Shown here: piece after piece, positions 25,513 through 34,071 of the stretch
Numbering within the stretch: position 1 is the stretch's first letter
Layout: each line of letters starts with the position of its first letter
Position numbers and translations under genes: made by a program
Assembly (NCBI RefSeq): GCF_003555545.1
Contig: NZ_CP032157.1
Location: 2,608,546-2,672,545 of the forward strand
Source: Paraflavitalea soli
GTDB taxonomy: Bacteria > Bacteroidota > Bacteroidia > Chitinophagales > Chitinophagaceae
DNA length: 64,000 nt
Reading direction: 5' to 3'
Notes under the pieces: model-generated
What the model was told of the DNA's origin: nothing
Seen by the model: the letters and a program-made list of their open reading frames with translations, nothing else
Databases searched by the model: none

Positions 25513-25894
25513 CATGCAGCATAGCGATCTGCTCGATGTCTGCAAACGGTGTCTGGTACATGTCCCCGCTCACCTTAGCATCCTGCAAATGCGCATACCC
25601 CCAATCAACAATTTGATTTATCACCGGCAAAAGGCTCCGGCCTAATGGCGCCAGAGAATATTCCACCCGTACGGGTGCTTCATCAAACTTCTTGCGGTAT
25701 ACAATTTCTTTGCCCTCAAAAAACTGCAGTTCTTTCATTAGTATCTTATCAGTGATACCTGCGATATGTTTTTTCAGTTCACCAAACCGCAACGGTTTCT
25801 GAGACAGATTCCACAGAATCGCGATCTGCCATTTTCCTGCCAGGAACTGCATGGCATATTGTACGGGGCATCCTTTGAATAGAAGTTCATCCAT
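25499..25894 (-). CDS. HxlR-family transcriptional regulator
   Basis: A 131-residue winged-helix regulator with the HxlR signature: CPVQYAMQFLAGKWQIAILW, LRFGELKKHIAGITDKILMK, EYSLAPLGRSLLPVI. The near-N-terminal cysteine (C9) is the position used as a thiol redox or aldehyde sensor in YodB/HxlR-type members. Members repress neighbouring oxidoreductase genes by binding A/T-rich palindromes, so the 23547-23578 palindrome or the cupin promoter are candidate targets. It converges on the cupin gene with a 14-base overlap. Confidence 0.88.
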   Translation of the reverse strand: MDELLFKGCPVQYAMQFLAGKWQIAILWNLSQKPLRFGELKKHIAGITDKILMKELQFFEGKEIVYRKKFDEAPVRVEYSLAPLGRSLLPVINQIVDWGYAHLQDAKVSGDMYQTPFADIEQIAMLHVNRD

Positions 25895-25909
25895 AACCCG
25901 GATTTTAAA

Positions 25910-26428
25910 TCAACTTTTATTTAAGAGCATATCGCTATAAGAGTATTGAAGAAGGTCTTCGTCTTTTATCTCAAATGCCTTGCGGTAGTATTCGCATTGC
26001 TCCTGCAACTTTTCTACGGGCAGGTCCTCGGTTTTATTGCTGGCTTCTACTTCTACGAAATTGCCCAACCCATCGAGCTCATCCAGGTGAAACTTTACAT
26101 TGCCGATGAAATAGATCTCCCGCTTTTTCACCACCGTCACTTTTATACCCAGGGCATTGGTGAGTGTTTGCTTCAAGGAAGCAGCATCAGGTACCGGCGT
26201 GAGTATGAAATCAGATTGTTTAGGTCCTGCCTGGTTGCTGCGCTGGTACCAGATGAGGTTGTTCTCAATATTGCCTTCCCGCAATTTCAGGCGTCCATTG
26301 GGCACATTAAAGTAAGTATCCGTTTGCCCGTCAATGCCCCGGAACTCAGCTCCCCGGTTGAGGAGGTATTGCCTGATCTGCGCTGTCTTTTCCGTTCTGG
26401 CCTTTATTTCAATATTGATGAATGACAT
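25910..26428 (-). CDS. CYTH-domain protein (class IV adenylate cyclase / triphosphatase-like)
   Basis: A 172-residue tunnel-fold protein. It carries the E-x-E-x-K-like start (INIEIKART, here I-E-I-K), the QTDTYFNVPNGRLKLREGN strand, LIWYQRSN, VVKKREIYFIGNVKFHLDEL and FVEVEA, all CYTH landmarks. Members act as adenylate cyclases or as thiamine or inorganic triphosphatases; which one is unresolved. A perfect -7 element on the minus strand (TACTTTTG, 26433-26440) ends only four bases before the start codon, which would imply a leaderless or nearly leaderless mRNA. Divergent from the LacI gene. Confidence 0.82.
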   Translation of the reverse strand: MSFINIEIKARTEKTAQIRQYLLNRGAEFRGIDGQTDTYFNVPNGRLKLREGNIENNLIWYQRSNQAGPKQSDFILTPVPDAASLKQTLTNALGIKVTVVKKREIYFIGNVKFHLDELDGLGNFVEVEASNKTEDLPVEKLQEQCEYYRKAFEIKDEDLLQYSYSDMLLNKS

Positions 26429-26467
26429 GCGGCAAAAGTATATAAGAACAATTTATGCCGCTTTTTT

Positions 26468-26475
26468 TATATTTG
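26468..26475 (+). promoter_or_regulatory. -7 promoter element of the LacI gene
   Basis: TATATTTG is an exact match to TAnnTTTG, 24 bases before ATG 26500. No TTTG is seen at the ideal -33 spacing. No copy of the CACGTG-centred operator is present here, so the regulator does not appear to control itself through that site. Confidence 0.5.
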
Positions 26476-26499
26476 GTGCTTATTCTACCAAGGTCGAAC

Positions 26500-27570
26500 A
26501 TGAAAAAAAATACGGATAGTAATGCGGGGGTGAAAGAGATTGCCAGACGGGCCAAGGTCTCTACAGCTACAGTAGACAGGGTGATCCACAACAGAACGGG
26601 GGTCTCGGAAAAGACCAAGGACCGTATCAATAAGATCATCCAGGAACTCAATTACCAGCCCAATGTGCTGGCGCAAAGGCTGGCGCTGGCCTCCCGGGGC
26701 ACGCTCCGGCTGGCGGTATTGCTCCCTGCTATTTCAGAAGAAACGGAATACTGGAAAGCGCCACTGGAGGGCGTCAACAAAGCGGAATCGGAGATCAAAC
26801 AGTACCGGGTACAGATCGAGCGTTATTTCTTTGACCAGAACATAAAAGCTTCCTTTGAAGAACAGGCGCAGCGCATTATGAAAGCTGAACCGGATGGCAT
26901 CCTGGTATCTCCCACCTTTGAAGAAGAATCCAAAGTATTGCTGGCGTATTGCTCCGAACGGAATATTCCCTGCGTACTGATCAACTCTGATATATCGGGC
27001 TATGACAGGCTTTCGTATATCGGTCCGGAGTTGTTTCATAGCGGATACCTGTCTGCCCAACTGGTGCACTATTGTGTGACGAAAGGACAAAAGGTAATAA
27101 TCGCCAATATTGCCCGGGAGATCGATAACAACTTTGCCATCCTGCGCAAAGAAGAAGGATTCAGGGCCTATTTCAAAGAGAACCTATCAGAAAAACTGGT
27201 ATTACCTTTCAACTCCACGGATACGGATTATAAAACTGTTGCAGCCAAGCTGTCCAAATTACTGAAGACGGAAGAAAAGCTCGGAGCTATCTATGTAACC
27301 AATTCGCGGGTGTCGCTGGTAGCGAAATGGCTGGAGGCAGTAGACAGAAAAGATGTGCTGCTGATCGGTTATGATTTTCTGGATGAGAACGTAAATTATC
27401 TGGAGAAAGGGTTTATTGATTTCCTCATTTGTGAAAAGCCGCAGGAGCAGGGTTACCGGGGGATCATGACCTTATTTCAAACCCTTGTGTACTCAGCGCC
27501 CGCGGAAGAAAACTACCTGATGCCGATCGATATTATTACGCGGGCGAATTATAAATTTTACAGAAACTAG
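26500..27570 (+). CDS. LacI-family transcriptional regulator of the glycan cluster
   Basis: A 356-residue regulator. I start at ATG 26500 (MKKNTDSNAGVKEIARRAK), which places the helix-turn-helix at the N-terminus (VKEIARRAKVSTATVDRVIH, NRTGVSEKTKDRI) as in LacI; the longer frame would prepend 15 hydrophobic residues. The remainder is a periplasmic-binding-protein-like sugar sensor (DGILVSPTFEEE, IPCVLINSDI, IANIAREIDNNFAILRKEEG, GAIYVTNSRVSLVAKWLEA). The ligand is probably a sugar or sugar phosphate from the downstream pathway. Three 14-bp CACGTG palindromes downstream are its likely operators, with two in front of the enzyme operon and one in front of the next gene. Confidence 0.93.
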   Translation: MKKNTDSNAGVKEIARRAKVSTATVDRVIHNRTGVSEKTKDRINKIIQELNYQPNVLAQRLALASRGTLRLAVLLPAISEETEYWKAPLEGVNKAESEIKQYRVQIERYFFDQNIKASFEEQAQRIMKAEPDGILVSPTFEEESKVLLAYCSERNIPCVLINSDISGYDRLSYIGPELFHSGYLSAQLVHYCVTKGQKVIIANIAREIDNNFAILRKEEGFRAYFKENLSEKLVLPFNSTDTDYKTVAAKLSKLLKTEEKLGAIYVTNSRVSLVAKWLEAVDRKDVLLIGYDFLDENVNYLEKGFIDFLICEKPQEQGYRGIMTLFQTLVYSAPAEENYLMPIDIITRANYKFYRN

Positions 27571-27592
27571 GCCAGGGAATATTTTTTTGCTC

Positions 27593-27612
27593 TATATTCG
27601 TGCACGTGCCCG
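27593..27612 (+). promoter_or_regulatory. LacI operator 1 overlapping a -7 element
   Basis: Operator CGTGCACGTGCCCG (27599-27612) is a CACGTG-centred palindrome with one mismatched pair. Its first two bases are the last two of a 7/8 -7 element TATATTCG (27593-27600). It lies 35 bases before ATG 27648. The same geometry is seen at sites 2 and 3. Binding would block transcription initiation. Confidence 0.8.
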
Positions 27613-27647
27613 TAAATTCGGGAATATCATCCTAAAACCGGTTGCCG

Positions 27648-29522
27648 ATGCGCCGAACGCTTGTTGCCATTGCATTATTTGTGCTTTGCGGGTACAGTAT
27701 CCGTGCACAGGTATTGGATATGAAAAAGGAGTATGCTGCTACCCTGCTACCACTCACCAAGGTGTTGTTGAAACTGCAGGTACAGGAGCGTGCTGACGCG
27801 CATTGCGGCGCCATTGCCTGTCAATCCTGCAACGTATGGCATACAAGGGCCGCTGAAGCTGTTTACCCTTTTTCCGTGGCTTATAAGATCACCGGGGAAG
27901 ACCGTTACTTACAGGCCGCTAAAAATGCCGGCGCCTGGCTCATCAGGCAACAGGAAACGAATGGCAGCTGGAAGGAAACGCCCGAAGAATGGACAGGCAC
28001 CACTACGGATCAGCTGCTGATGATGATGATGGCCTATGAGTTGATCAACCCACATCTTTCAGCAAGTGAACGCACAACCTGGGAAGCCTCTATCCGGCAA
28101 GCTGCGGATTATTTATACCAGGTAATGAAGCCTGAATTTGCCAGTATCAATTATGTAGCTACTACTACGGCCACGCTGGCCAAAGCCTATGCTTTCACAC
28201 ACAATCCACAACATGTACAGAAGGCCAGGGAACTGGCACACCGCACGATCTCCAAAATGGATGAAAGTGGCTTTATCAATGGAGAAGGGGGACGAGGCAT
28301 TGGCAATAAACTGGGTGTGGACCTGGGGTATGAGATGGAAATGAGTTTGTGGGGGCTGGGCCTGTATGCGCGTTTAACACAGGATACGCTGGTAGATAGT
28401 TATGTAAAGAGATCGCTGAAAGAACACCTGTATTTTATATACCCCGATGGATCGCTGGATAATTCCTGGGGCATCCGCTCCAATAAATGGACGATGTATG
28501 GCGGCGCTACCTCTGATGGCTGTCAGGCTTTGTTTGCCTTGTATGCGCAGGAAGATGCCCGCTATGCAACTGCCTCACTCAGGAACCTGCAATTTCTCCG
28601 CACTACTATTTTGCCGGAAGGATTGATCGGTTATGGTCCGCACCATTACCGGGCATTGGGTAAACCTCCCTGCATCTACCCTACTTTTACAAAAGCCAAG
28701 AACCTTGCCCTGGCCTATGAATTGGACAAGGTTTCCAAACATGTAGCTACACCGATACCATCGGATGCCACCGGCTGGATGAAATACTTTCCCACGCTGG
28801 ACATTGTGCAGGTAAGGACCAATAATTTCATGGCTACCATCACGGGTTATCGCTATAAAGACCAGGCAGCGGGTGCACGCAGTAAATATATGCACCGGCC
28901 CAATGGCGGCACGCAATCTTATTTATGGATGAAGGACCAAGGAGCTTTGCAGGTGTCGAGCGTAACAAGTTATTCACGCCCGGAGCCGATGAGTTTTCCC
29001 GAAGCACCCGGGGTGGAATGCCTTACACCGCAGATCTTTTACAAGGACAGCACCGGTTATTTCACCAACCTGTATGAATTTGACAGCCGTCTTACCACGC
29101 GGCAGTTGGGCAAACATCTTTTCCAGGTGGAAGCCACGGGTGAGCTGAAGAACAAGGATTGGATCAATGGCACCGTAGCGTATACCATCAGGTATGTTTT
29201 TGCAGATGACTATATCGAGAAAACGATCAAGCTAACCTATCACGATGCCTTTCCCGTGATCACCGTGCGGGAGCCCTTTGTAGCCAACGAAGGGACGGTG
29301 TTCAGCCAGCTGGATAGTTCAAAGCTGTCGATACAAACCATGAAGCAGCGGCTTTATTTTGGCATTACAGGCGGTGAGGGAAAATTGTATGGGGGAAGAA
29401 ATGCGGAACATTTTTGGATGCCCTACCCTGCTGTAAAGGCTTATCCTGTGGAAGTGGAGATAACGCCGCCGGTGAATGGGTTTACGAAAGAGATAAAATA
29501 TAGGATTGGGTTAGGGAAGTAG
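27648..29522 (+). CDS. Secreted (alpha/alpha)-toroid glycan-active enzyme, family unassigned
   Basis: A 624-residue protein with signal peptide (MRRTLVAIALFVLCGYSIRAQ); ATG 27648 is preferred to the TTG at 27642. Residues about 45-370 look like helical toroid repeats (YPFSVAYKITGEDRYLQAAK, WTGTTTDQLLMMMMAYELI, GYEMEMSLWGLGLYARL), as in polysaccharide lyases and unsaturated-uronyl hydrolases. A cysteine cluster C-x4-C-x2-C-x3-H lies near residues 50-60. The C-terminal part (about 400-624) is beta-rich. It is the first structural gene after the regulator and has its own operator, so it is probably an initial depolymerising enzyme. The CAZy family cannot be determined by eye. Confidence 0.65.
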   Translation: MRRTLVAIALFVLCGYSIRAQVLDMKKEYAATLLPLTKVLLKLQVQERADAHCGAIACQSCNVWHTRAAEAVYPFSVAYKITGEDRYLQAAKNAGAWLIRQQETNGSWKETPEEWTGTTTDQLLMMMMAYELINPHLSASERTTWEASIRQAADYLYQVMKPEFASINYVATTTATLAKAYAFTHNPQHVQKARELAHRTISKMDESGFINGEGGRGIGNKLGVDLGYEMEMSLWGLGLYARLTQDTLVDSYVKRSLKEHLYFIYPDGSLDNSWGIRSNKWTMYGGATSDGCQALFALYAQEDARYATASLRNLQFLRTTILPEGLIGYGPHHYRALGKPPCIYPTFTKAKNLALAYELDKVSKHVATPIPSDATGWMKYFPTLDIVQVRTNNFMATITGYRYKDQAAGARSKYMHRPNGGTQSYLWMKDQGALQVSSVTSYSRPEPMSFPEAPGVECLTPQIFYKDSTGYFTNLYEFDSRLTTRQLGKHLFQVEATGELKNKDWINGTVAYTIRYVFADDYIEKTIKLTYHDAFPVITVREPFVANEGTVFSQLDSSKLSIQTMKQRLYFGITGGEGKLYGGRNAEHFWMPYPAVKAYPVEVEITPPVNGFTKEIKYRIGLGK

Positions 29523-29533
29523 GAAGAAAGGCA

Positions 29534-29581
29534 GCTCACAGATCTCACTGATTTGCACAGAATATAACCGCTTCGCGGTTA
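29534..29581. repeat. Period-9 tandem repeat plus small hairpin
   Basis: CTCACAGAT, CTCACTGAT and TTGCACAGAA are three units of 9-10 bp, followed by a TAACCGC/GCGGTTA hairpin with a 3-base loop at 29565-29581. It occupies the 3' flank of the toroid-enzyme gene. Confidence 0.5.
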
Positions 29582-29666
29582 AAGGCTTCGTACTGCAATG
29601 CGGAATAAAACGCTGTTAAATGAACTCTTAAAAGTGTGTGCAGGGGTAAAGAAATGGTGAAATTAA

Positions 29667-29709
29667 TTTGTTCTTTTAGATTATTTTATTAGATTCGTGC
29701 ACGTGCCCG
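29667..29709 (+). promoter_or_regulatory. Promoter with LacI operator 2
   Basis: TTTG (29667-29670), exactly 19 bases, then TAGATTCG (29690-29697, 7/8 of TAnnTTTG) form a textbook Bacteroidota promoter. Operator CGTGCACGTGCCCG (29696-29709) overlaps the end of the -7 box by two bases. It is identical to operator 1 and lies 92 bases upstream of operator 3, so DNA looping is possible. Confidence 0.85.
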
Positions 29710-29759
29710 CTCTTATCCTACGCACCAGTTCTATTTCCTTTTAAACCTTATTAAATCCC

Positions 29760-29801
29760 ATTGTGGGGTTTTATTTTTCCCTAATCTCGGGCACGTGCCC
29801 G
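29760..29801 (+). promoter_or_regulatory. Second promoter with LacI operator 3 (perfect palindrome)
   Basis: ATTG (29760-29763), 18 bases, then TAATCTCG (29782-29789, weaker -7) precede CGGGCACGTGCCCG (29788-29801), a perfect 14-bp palindrome extending to 16 bp with flanking T/A. The operator again begins at the last two bases of the -7 box. Its position rules out any start codon upstream of it for the next gene. Confidence 0.75.
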
Positions 29802-29825
29802 AAAATATTGAAAACCCGACCTTTG

Positions 29826-30746
29826 ATGATGAATTACAGCGAACGTATGTGCTGCGCTTACCTATATATTATTTCAAAGTATGGTTATCCCCCGCCAGTG
29901 GAGGATACGGTAGCGCATATTGCGGAGATGGCGGGGCTGGGCTTCCGGCATATCGAGCTGGAAGGGATCGGGAAAGAAAATATCGATTACCTGTACCATC
30001 ACCGGGCCGGCATTGCAGAAGCATTGAAGGCCAATGACTGTTCGGTACCCATATTCTGTATTGTATTACCGCAACTGGGCTCTGTTAACCCGGCAGAGCG
30101 CTCCAGGAGTCTGGCGCTTTTTGAAAAAGGCTGTGCCACCGCAAAGGCACTGGGCGCTGAAGGGGTATTGGACAATGGCCCCTTGCTGCCCCTCACCTAT
30201 CCTGCCGATATGCCCGTAATGCGGCATTATAATGACGAGATACTGGGTAAACTGTTGCCTGCGCCAGAACTACACTGGAACAACTACTGGCAGCAACTGA
30301 CGGCCACGTACAAAGCCGCCTGTCACATTGCAGCCAAGTATGATCTCGATTATCACCTGCATCCCTGTGAAGGCAGTCTGACGGTGAGCACGGACGCATT
30401 TATCAATTTCTCCCAGGCGGTGGATGAGCCCAACCTGTATTTCAACCTCGATACGGCCAACCAGTATTTCATGAAAGAAAACCTGTCGCTGAGCGTATTG
30501 AGGCTGGCTGACAAGATCAGCTATATCCATATTTCAGACAATGGGGGACTGCAGGTAGAACACCAAACGCCGGGCGATGGTACCATTTACTGGGATGGAT
30601 TCTTCAGCACCTTGCAGGCAGTTAATTATAAAGGCAGGATCGCCATCGATGTAGGTGGCGCTGAAACAAATATCCAGGATATAGAACAAGCATACAGGCA
30701 ATCGGCCGGCTGGCTTGATCAACAGATCAACCGGTATTTATCATAA
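29826..30746 (+). CDS. Sugar phosphate isomerase/epimerase-like TIM barrel
   Basis: A 306-residue protein of the xylose-isomerase-like (AP endonuclease family 2) TIM-barrel superfamily. I start at ATG 29826 because the open frame to 29763 would run through operator 3. Landmarks are HIAEMAGLGFRHIELEG, a metal-site region DLDYHLHPCEGSLT (His, Glu), NLYFNLDTANQYFM (D, N) and ISYIHISDNGG (H-x-S-D). It has no signal peptide, so it acts in the cytosol, probably isomerising or epimerising a released sugar. It is the first gene of the operator-controlled operon and its stop overlaps the frame of the next gene. Confidence 0.82.
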   Translation: MMNYSERMCCAYLYIISKYGYPPPVEDTVAHIAEMAGLGFRHIELEGIGKENIDYLYHHRAGIAEALKANDCSVPIFCIVLPQLGSVNPAERSRSLALFEKGCATAKALGAEGVLDNGPLLPLTYPADMPVMRHYNDEILGKLLPAPELHWNNYWQQLTATYKAACHIAAKYDLDYHLHPCEGSLTVSTDAFINFSQAVDEPNLYFNLDTANQYFMKENLSLSVLRLADKISYIHISDNGGLQVEHQTPGDGTIYWDGFFSTLQAVNYKGRIAIDVGGAETNIQDIEQAYRQSAGWLDQQINRYLS

Positions 30747-30756
30747 AAACAGGTTC

Positions 30757-32286
30757 ATGGTAATGTCGAGGAAATTTTTCAAGGGTTCTTTCTTAGCCGC
30801 GATGGCATGGTGCATGGCCGCCCCTGCAGGGTATGCACAGCAGTATAATATAACCAGTTCCGGAGCAGTAGGCGATGGTACTACAGACAATACCATTGCT
30901 ATTCAAAAGGCGATAGACAGCTGTACAATAACCGGCGGTACGGTATATTTTCCCGGCGGCACATTCTTGTCGGGAACGATCGTACTGAAGAGTAATGTAA
31001 CGCTTCATTTATCGGCCAAAGCAGTACTGCTGGGTCAGCCTGCTGCGAAGCATTACCCTTATCAGCAATCGGGTATTCCTTTCTATGGAGAAGATTGGGC
31101 TAAACAAGCGTTGATCTTTTGCAAGAACCAGGAGAATGTAAAGATCGAGGGAGAAGGCACGATTGACGGACAAGGGGCTTCCTTTGTGATCAATACGATC
31201 AAGAAACCGGACCGCTACAAAGACCGCCCCTACCTGCTGTGGTTTGCCGGTTGCAAAAAAGTAACTGTAACGGGAGTGAGGTTAAGAAATTCAGCCTTCT
31301 GGATGCAGCATTACCTGGGTTGTGAGCAGGTACTGATCGATGGGATCAATATCTGGAACCATTCGAACAAGAACAATGACATGATCGATATCGATGGCTG
31401 CCGGTATGTGACGATCTCGAATGTAACGGGCGATTCTGATGACGATGGCATTACGATCAAGAGTACTTCGAAGCTGATCTCTGAATACATCACGATCACC
31501 AATTGCATCCTGAGCAGTCATTGCAGTGCGCTTAAGTTTGGCACGGAATCAACCGGCGGTTACCGGAACATTGTGATCTCCAACACGGTGATCAAACCTT
31601 CTGCGCAGGTGGCTACCATTTATGGACGGCCGGCAGGTATCAGCGGTCTCGCGCTGGAACTAGTAGATGGCGGTATCATGGAAAATATTTCGATCAGCAA
31701 TATGGTGATCGAAGGGCCTGAAGTGCCCCTGTTCATCCGGCTGGGCAACCGAGCGCGCCAGCACGTTGCTTCCGCACCTATCCCGGCTACCGGTAAATTA
31801 AAAAATATCAGCATTTCGAATATCATCGCCACGGGCGCCAATGATATTGGCTGTTCTATTTCAGGACTGGCAAAAGCGCCTGTTGAAAATATATCGCTGC
31901 ACAATATCAGCATTGAAATGAATGGCGGCGGTACAGCGGCGGATGCTGTGGTGGTACCGGAAGAAAAAGAAGTGGATTACCCGGAAGCCACGATGTTTGG
32001 CAAGTTGCCGTCCTATGGTTTTTTTATTCGTCATGCTACTGATGTGCGGCTGTCTGATATCCGGCTGCGCTATAAAACAGCAGATGCCCGGCCTGCTTTT
32101 GCTGTTTCGGGTACGGATGGCTTTACACTGACAGGACTGAATGTACAAAGTGCTGCGGGCACTGAAGCTGTAGTGGTGGTAAAGGACAGTAAGAACGGGA
32201 TCGTAGGAGGAAATGTTCCTGAATTTCCCGCACGCCGGCTTGTTAAACAGGATCAACAAAGTGTTAATATCAAAGTGATCAAATAG
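30757..32286 (+). CDS. GH28 polygalacturonase-family enzyme, secreted
   Basis: A 509-residue right-handed beta-helix enzyme with signal peptide (FKGSFLAAMAWCMAAPAGYAQ), started at ATG 30757, ten bases after the isomerase gene. GH28 landmarks in order: an N-terminal YNITSSGAVGDGTTDNTIAI, VKIEGEGTIDGQG, then NNDMIDIDGC (the N-T-D position), DSDDDGITIKS (paired aspartates) and SSHCSALKFGTES in place of the G-H-G motif. Family members hydrolyse polygalacturonan or rhamnogalacturonan. The altered first and third motifs suggest a substrate other than plain homogalacturonan. Periplasmic or outer face. Confidence 0.87.
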   Translation: MVMSRKFFKGSFLAAMAWCMAAPAGYAQQYNITSSGAVGDGTTDNTIAIQKAIDSCTITGGTVYFPGGTFLSGTIVLKSNVTLHLSAKAVLLGQPAAKHYPYQQSGIPFYGEDWAKQALIFCKNQENVKIEGEGTIDGQGASFVINTIKKPDRYKDRPYLLWFAGCKKVTVTGVRLRNSAFWMQHYLGCEQVLIDGINIWNHSNKNNDMIDIDGCRYVTISNVTGDSDDDGITIKSTSKLISEYITITNCILSSHCSALKFGTESTGGYRNIVISNTVIKPSAQVATIYGRPAGISGLALELVDGGIMENISISNMVIEGPEVPLFIRLGNRARQHVASAPIPATGKLKNISISNIIATGANDIGCSISGLAKAPVENISLHNISIEMNGGGTAADAVVVPEEKEVDYPEATMFGKLPSYGFFIRHATDVRLSDIRLRYKTADARPAFAVSGTDGFTLTGLNVQSAAGTEAVVVVKDSKNGIVGGNVPEFPARRLVKQDQQSVNIKVIK

Positions 32287-32310
32287 ATATTGCATACATT
32301 AAATAATGGC

Positions 32311-34062
32311 ATGAAGCACCGCATTCCATATCTGTACCGCCTGATCGCACTGATGCTGCTGCCGCTGCTGGCAGGCGGTGGAAGGGTGCATGCACAGGCA
32401 TCTCCTGCTGCACTTACGCTGGCCAGGCAGGTGGCAGACCGGTTTATTGCCGATACACGCTTTGACCTTGTATTTGAACCGCAGGAAGAAGTGCTGGGGA
32501 TGCAGGTAGTGAACTTCAGTCACCTGGCGTTGCAAGCCGGCCAGCGGGGTTATGCACTCAGGTATTCGCAGAGTGGTGCAGATACGCTGGTACGATTTGG
32601 GATAAGCAGTGCAGCCAGCCTACAAATATGGCTCAACGATGTGCTGGTATTTGAACAGCCATCAGGATTGAGCACCAATCCCAAAGAAGTGGCGTACGGC
32701 AAGTTCAGGTTCAGCCGGTATTTTACAGCACGTCAGCAAAAAGGAAGCAACAAGTGGTTGATCCTGCTGGATGGAGCTAACCAAATTGCTCCGGTTGTAT
32801 TGCTGCGGCCCCAAACAGCGGCGGATGACCTCGATGGCGCTGTTGCGTTCAATAGTCCTGAAACAGGCGGCACCTGGTTGTTTGCCGGAGGTTTCGCCGC
32901 AGGCAGCTCCTCTTCTCTTCCGGGGTCTATACAGTTTCCTTATTTAACTGGTACGGATCTATACAGCTGGCAAAAAGCGCCGCAGCGTTTACTGCCTACG
33001 TTGAGAATAGATAGTACGGCCGCCTATCAGCGGGAGTCGTATGCCAACTGGCATTATTCGCATGGGATAGCTGTGTGGAGTATTCTGCAACTGGCCGGGG
33101 CAACGGAGCAAACAGGATACAACGGATTTGTAAAAAAGTATACAGACTTTGTCCTCAACAGCAGCCCTTATTTCAACTACCAATATGAACAACAGCATGC
33201 CTGGCGGGGCACATTGCATCGCCTGTTTCGCCGGACCATGCTGGATGATACGGGCGCTCCTATCCTGCCTTTTGCTGCACTATATACCACAACAGACAAT
33301 GCAGGGCTGAAAGCGTTGGTAGATACCATTGCGCAGGTGGTGAGGACTCAGCAGACAAGATTGGCAGATGGTACTTTCTGCCGGCCCGAACCCGTGGCTT
33401 ATACGGTATGGGCGGATGATCTTTTTATGAGCGTACCCTTTCTTTCCATAATGGCTAAGGCTACAGGCAACGCCGGTTTTTTTGATGAAGCAAGCAAACA
33501 GGTATTGCAATTTCAGCAATACCTGTTTAATCCTGCCACTGGATTGTACAAGCACGGCTGGTTCAGCACCAGCCGGGAACAAGCGGTGGCTTACTGGGGC
33601 CGGGCCAATGGCTGGATCGCCTGGGCCACAGCAGAGTTGCTGAATGTATTGCCACGGCAACACGCGGCTTATCAAAAAATACTGACAGCCTTCCGGCAAC
33701 ATATGGCGGCGCTTGTAAAATGCCAGCTGGCGAATGGCATGTGGCCGCAGTTGCTGAATCGCCCGGATTCCTATGCAGAGACTTCCTGTACAGCGATGTT
33801 CACACTGGCGATTGCCAGAGGGGTAAGCAAAGGATGGCTGCCGTCTGCTTATAAGAAATATGCCTTGCTAGGTTGGCAAGGTGTGGCGCGGAACATTGAA
33901 GAAAATGGTCTCGTTCATGGCATTTGCCGGGGCACGGAGATCGGGTTTGATGAGCAATTTTACCTGGACCGTAAGCAATTGGATAATGATCCCCGCGGCC
34001 TGGGAGCGGTCATTACGGCTGGTATAGAAATTTCGAAACTGGATCAATCAACAAAAAAATAA
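32311..34062 (+). CDS. GH105 unsaturated uronyl hydrolase (YteR/YesR-like) with N-terminal extension
   Basis: A 583-residue protein with signal peptide (LIALMLLPLLAGGGRVHAQ), started at ATG 32311. The first ~220 residues are an extra beta-rich region (dimerisation or binding), after which the GH105 (alpha/alpha)6 barrel follows: NWHYSHGIAVWSILQLAG, the catalytic-aspartate segment YTVWADDLFMSVPFLSIM, HGWFS and AYWGRANGWIAWATAELL, ETSCTAMFTLAIARGV. GH105 removes 4,5-unsaturated uronic acids left by lyases. It implies that a lyase acts earlier in the pathway, possibly one of the unassigned toroid proteins here. Confidence 0.88.
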   Translation: MKHRIPYLYRLIALMLLPLLAGGGRVHAQASPAALTLARQVADRFIADTRFDLVFEPQEEVLGMQVVNFSHLALQAGQRGYALRYSQSGADTLVRFGISSAASLQIWLNDVLVFEQPSGLSTNPKEVAYGKFRFSRYFTARQQKGSNKWLILLDGANQIAPVVLLRPQTAADDLDGAVAFNSPETGGTWLFAGGFAAGSSSSLPGSIQFPYLTGTDLYSWQKAPQRLLPTLRIDSTAAYQRESYANWHYSHGIAVWSILQLAGATEQTGYNGFVKKYTDFVLNSSPYFNYQYEQQHAWRGTLHRLFRRTMLDDTGAPILPFAALYTTTDNAGLKALVDTIAQVVRTQQTRLADGTFCRPEPVAYTVWADDLFMSVPFLSIMAKATGNAGFFDEASKQVLQFQQYLFNPATGLYKHGWFSTSREQAVAYWGRANGWIAWATAELLNVLPRQHAAYQKILTAFRQHMAALVKCQLANGMWPQLLNRPDSYAETSCTAMFTLAIARGVSKGWLPSAYKKYALLGWQGVARNIEENGLVHGICRGTEIGFDEQFYLDRKQLDNDPRGLGAVITAGIEISKLDQSTKK

Positions 34063-34071
34063 AGATCACCG

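Noticed and set aside
29763-29825. Longer start for the first isomerase-like gene
   Set aside because: It would run through the promoter and operator 3; ATG 29826 gives a normal N-terminus.
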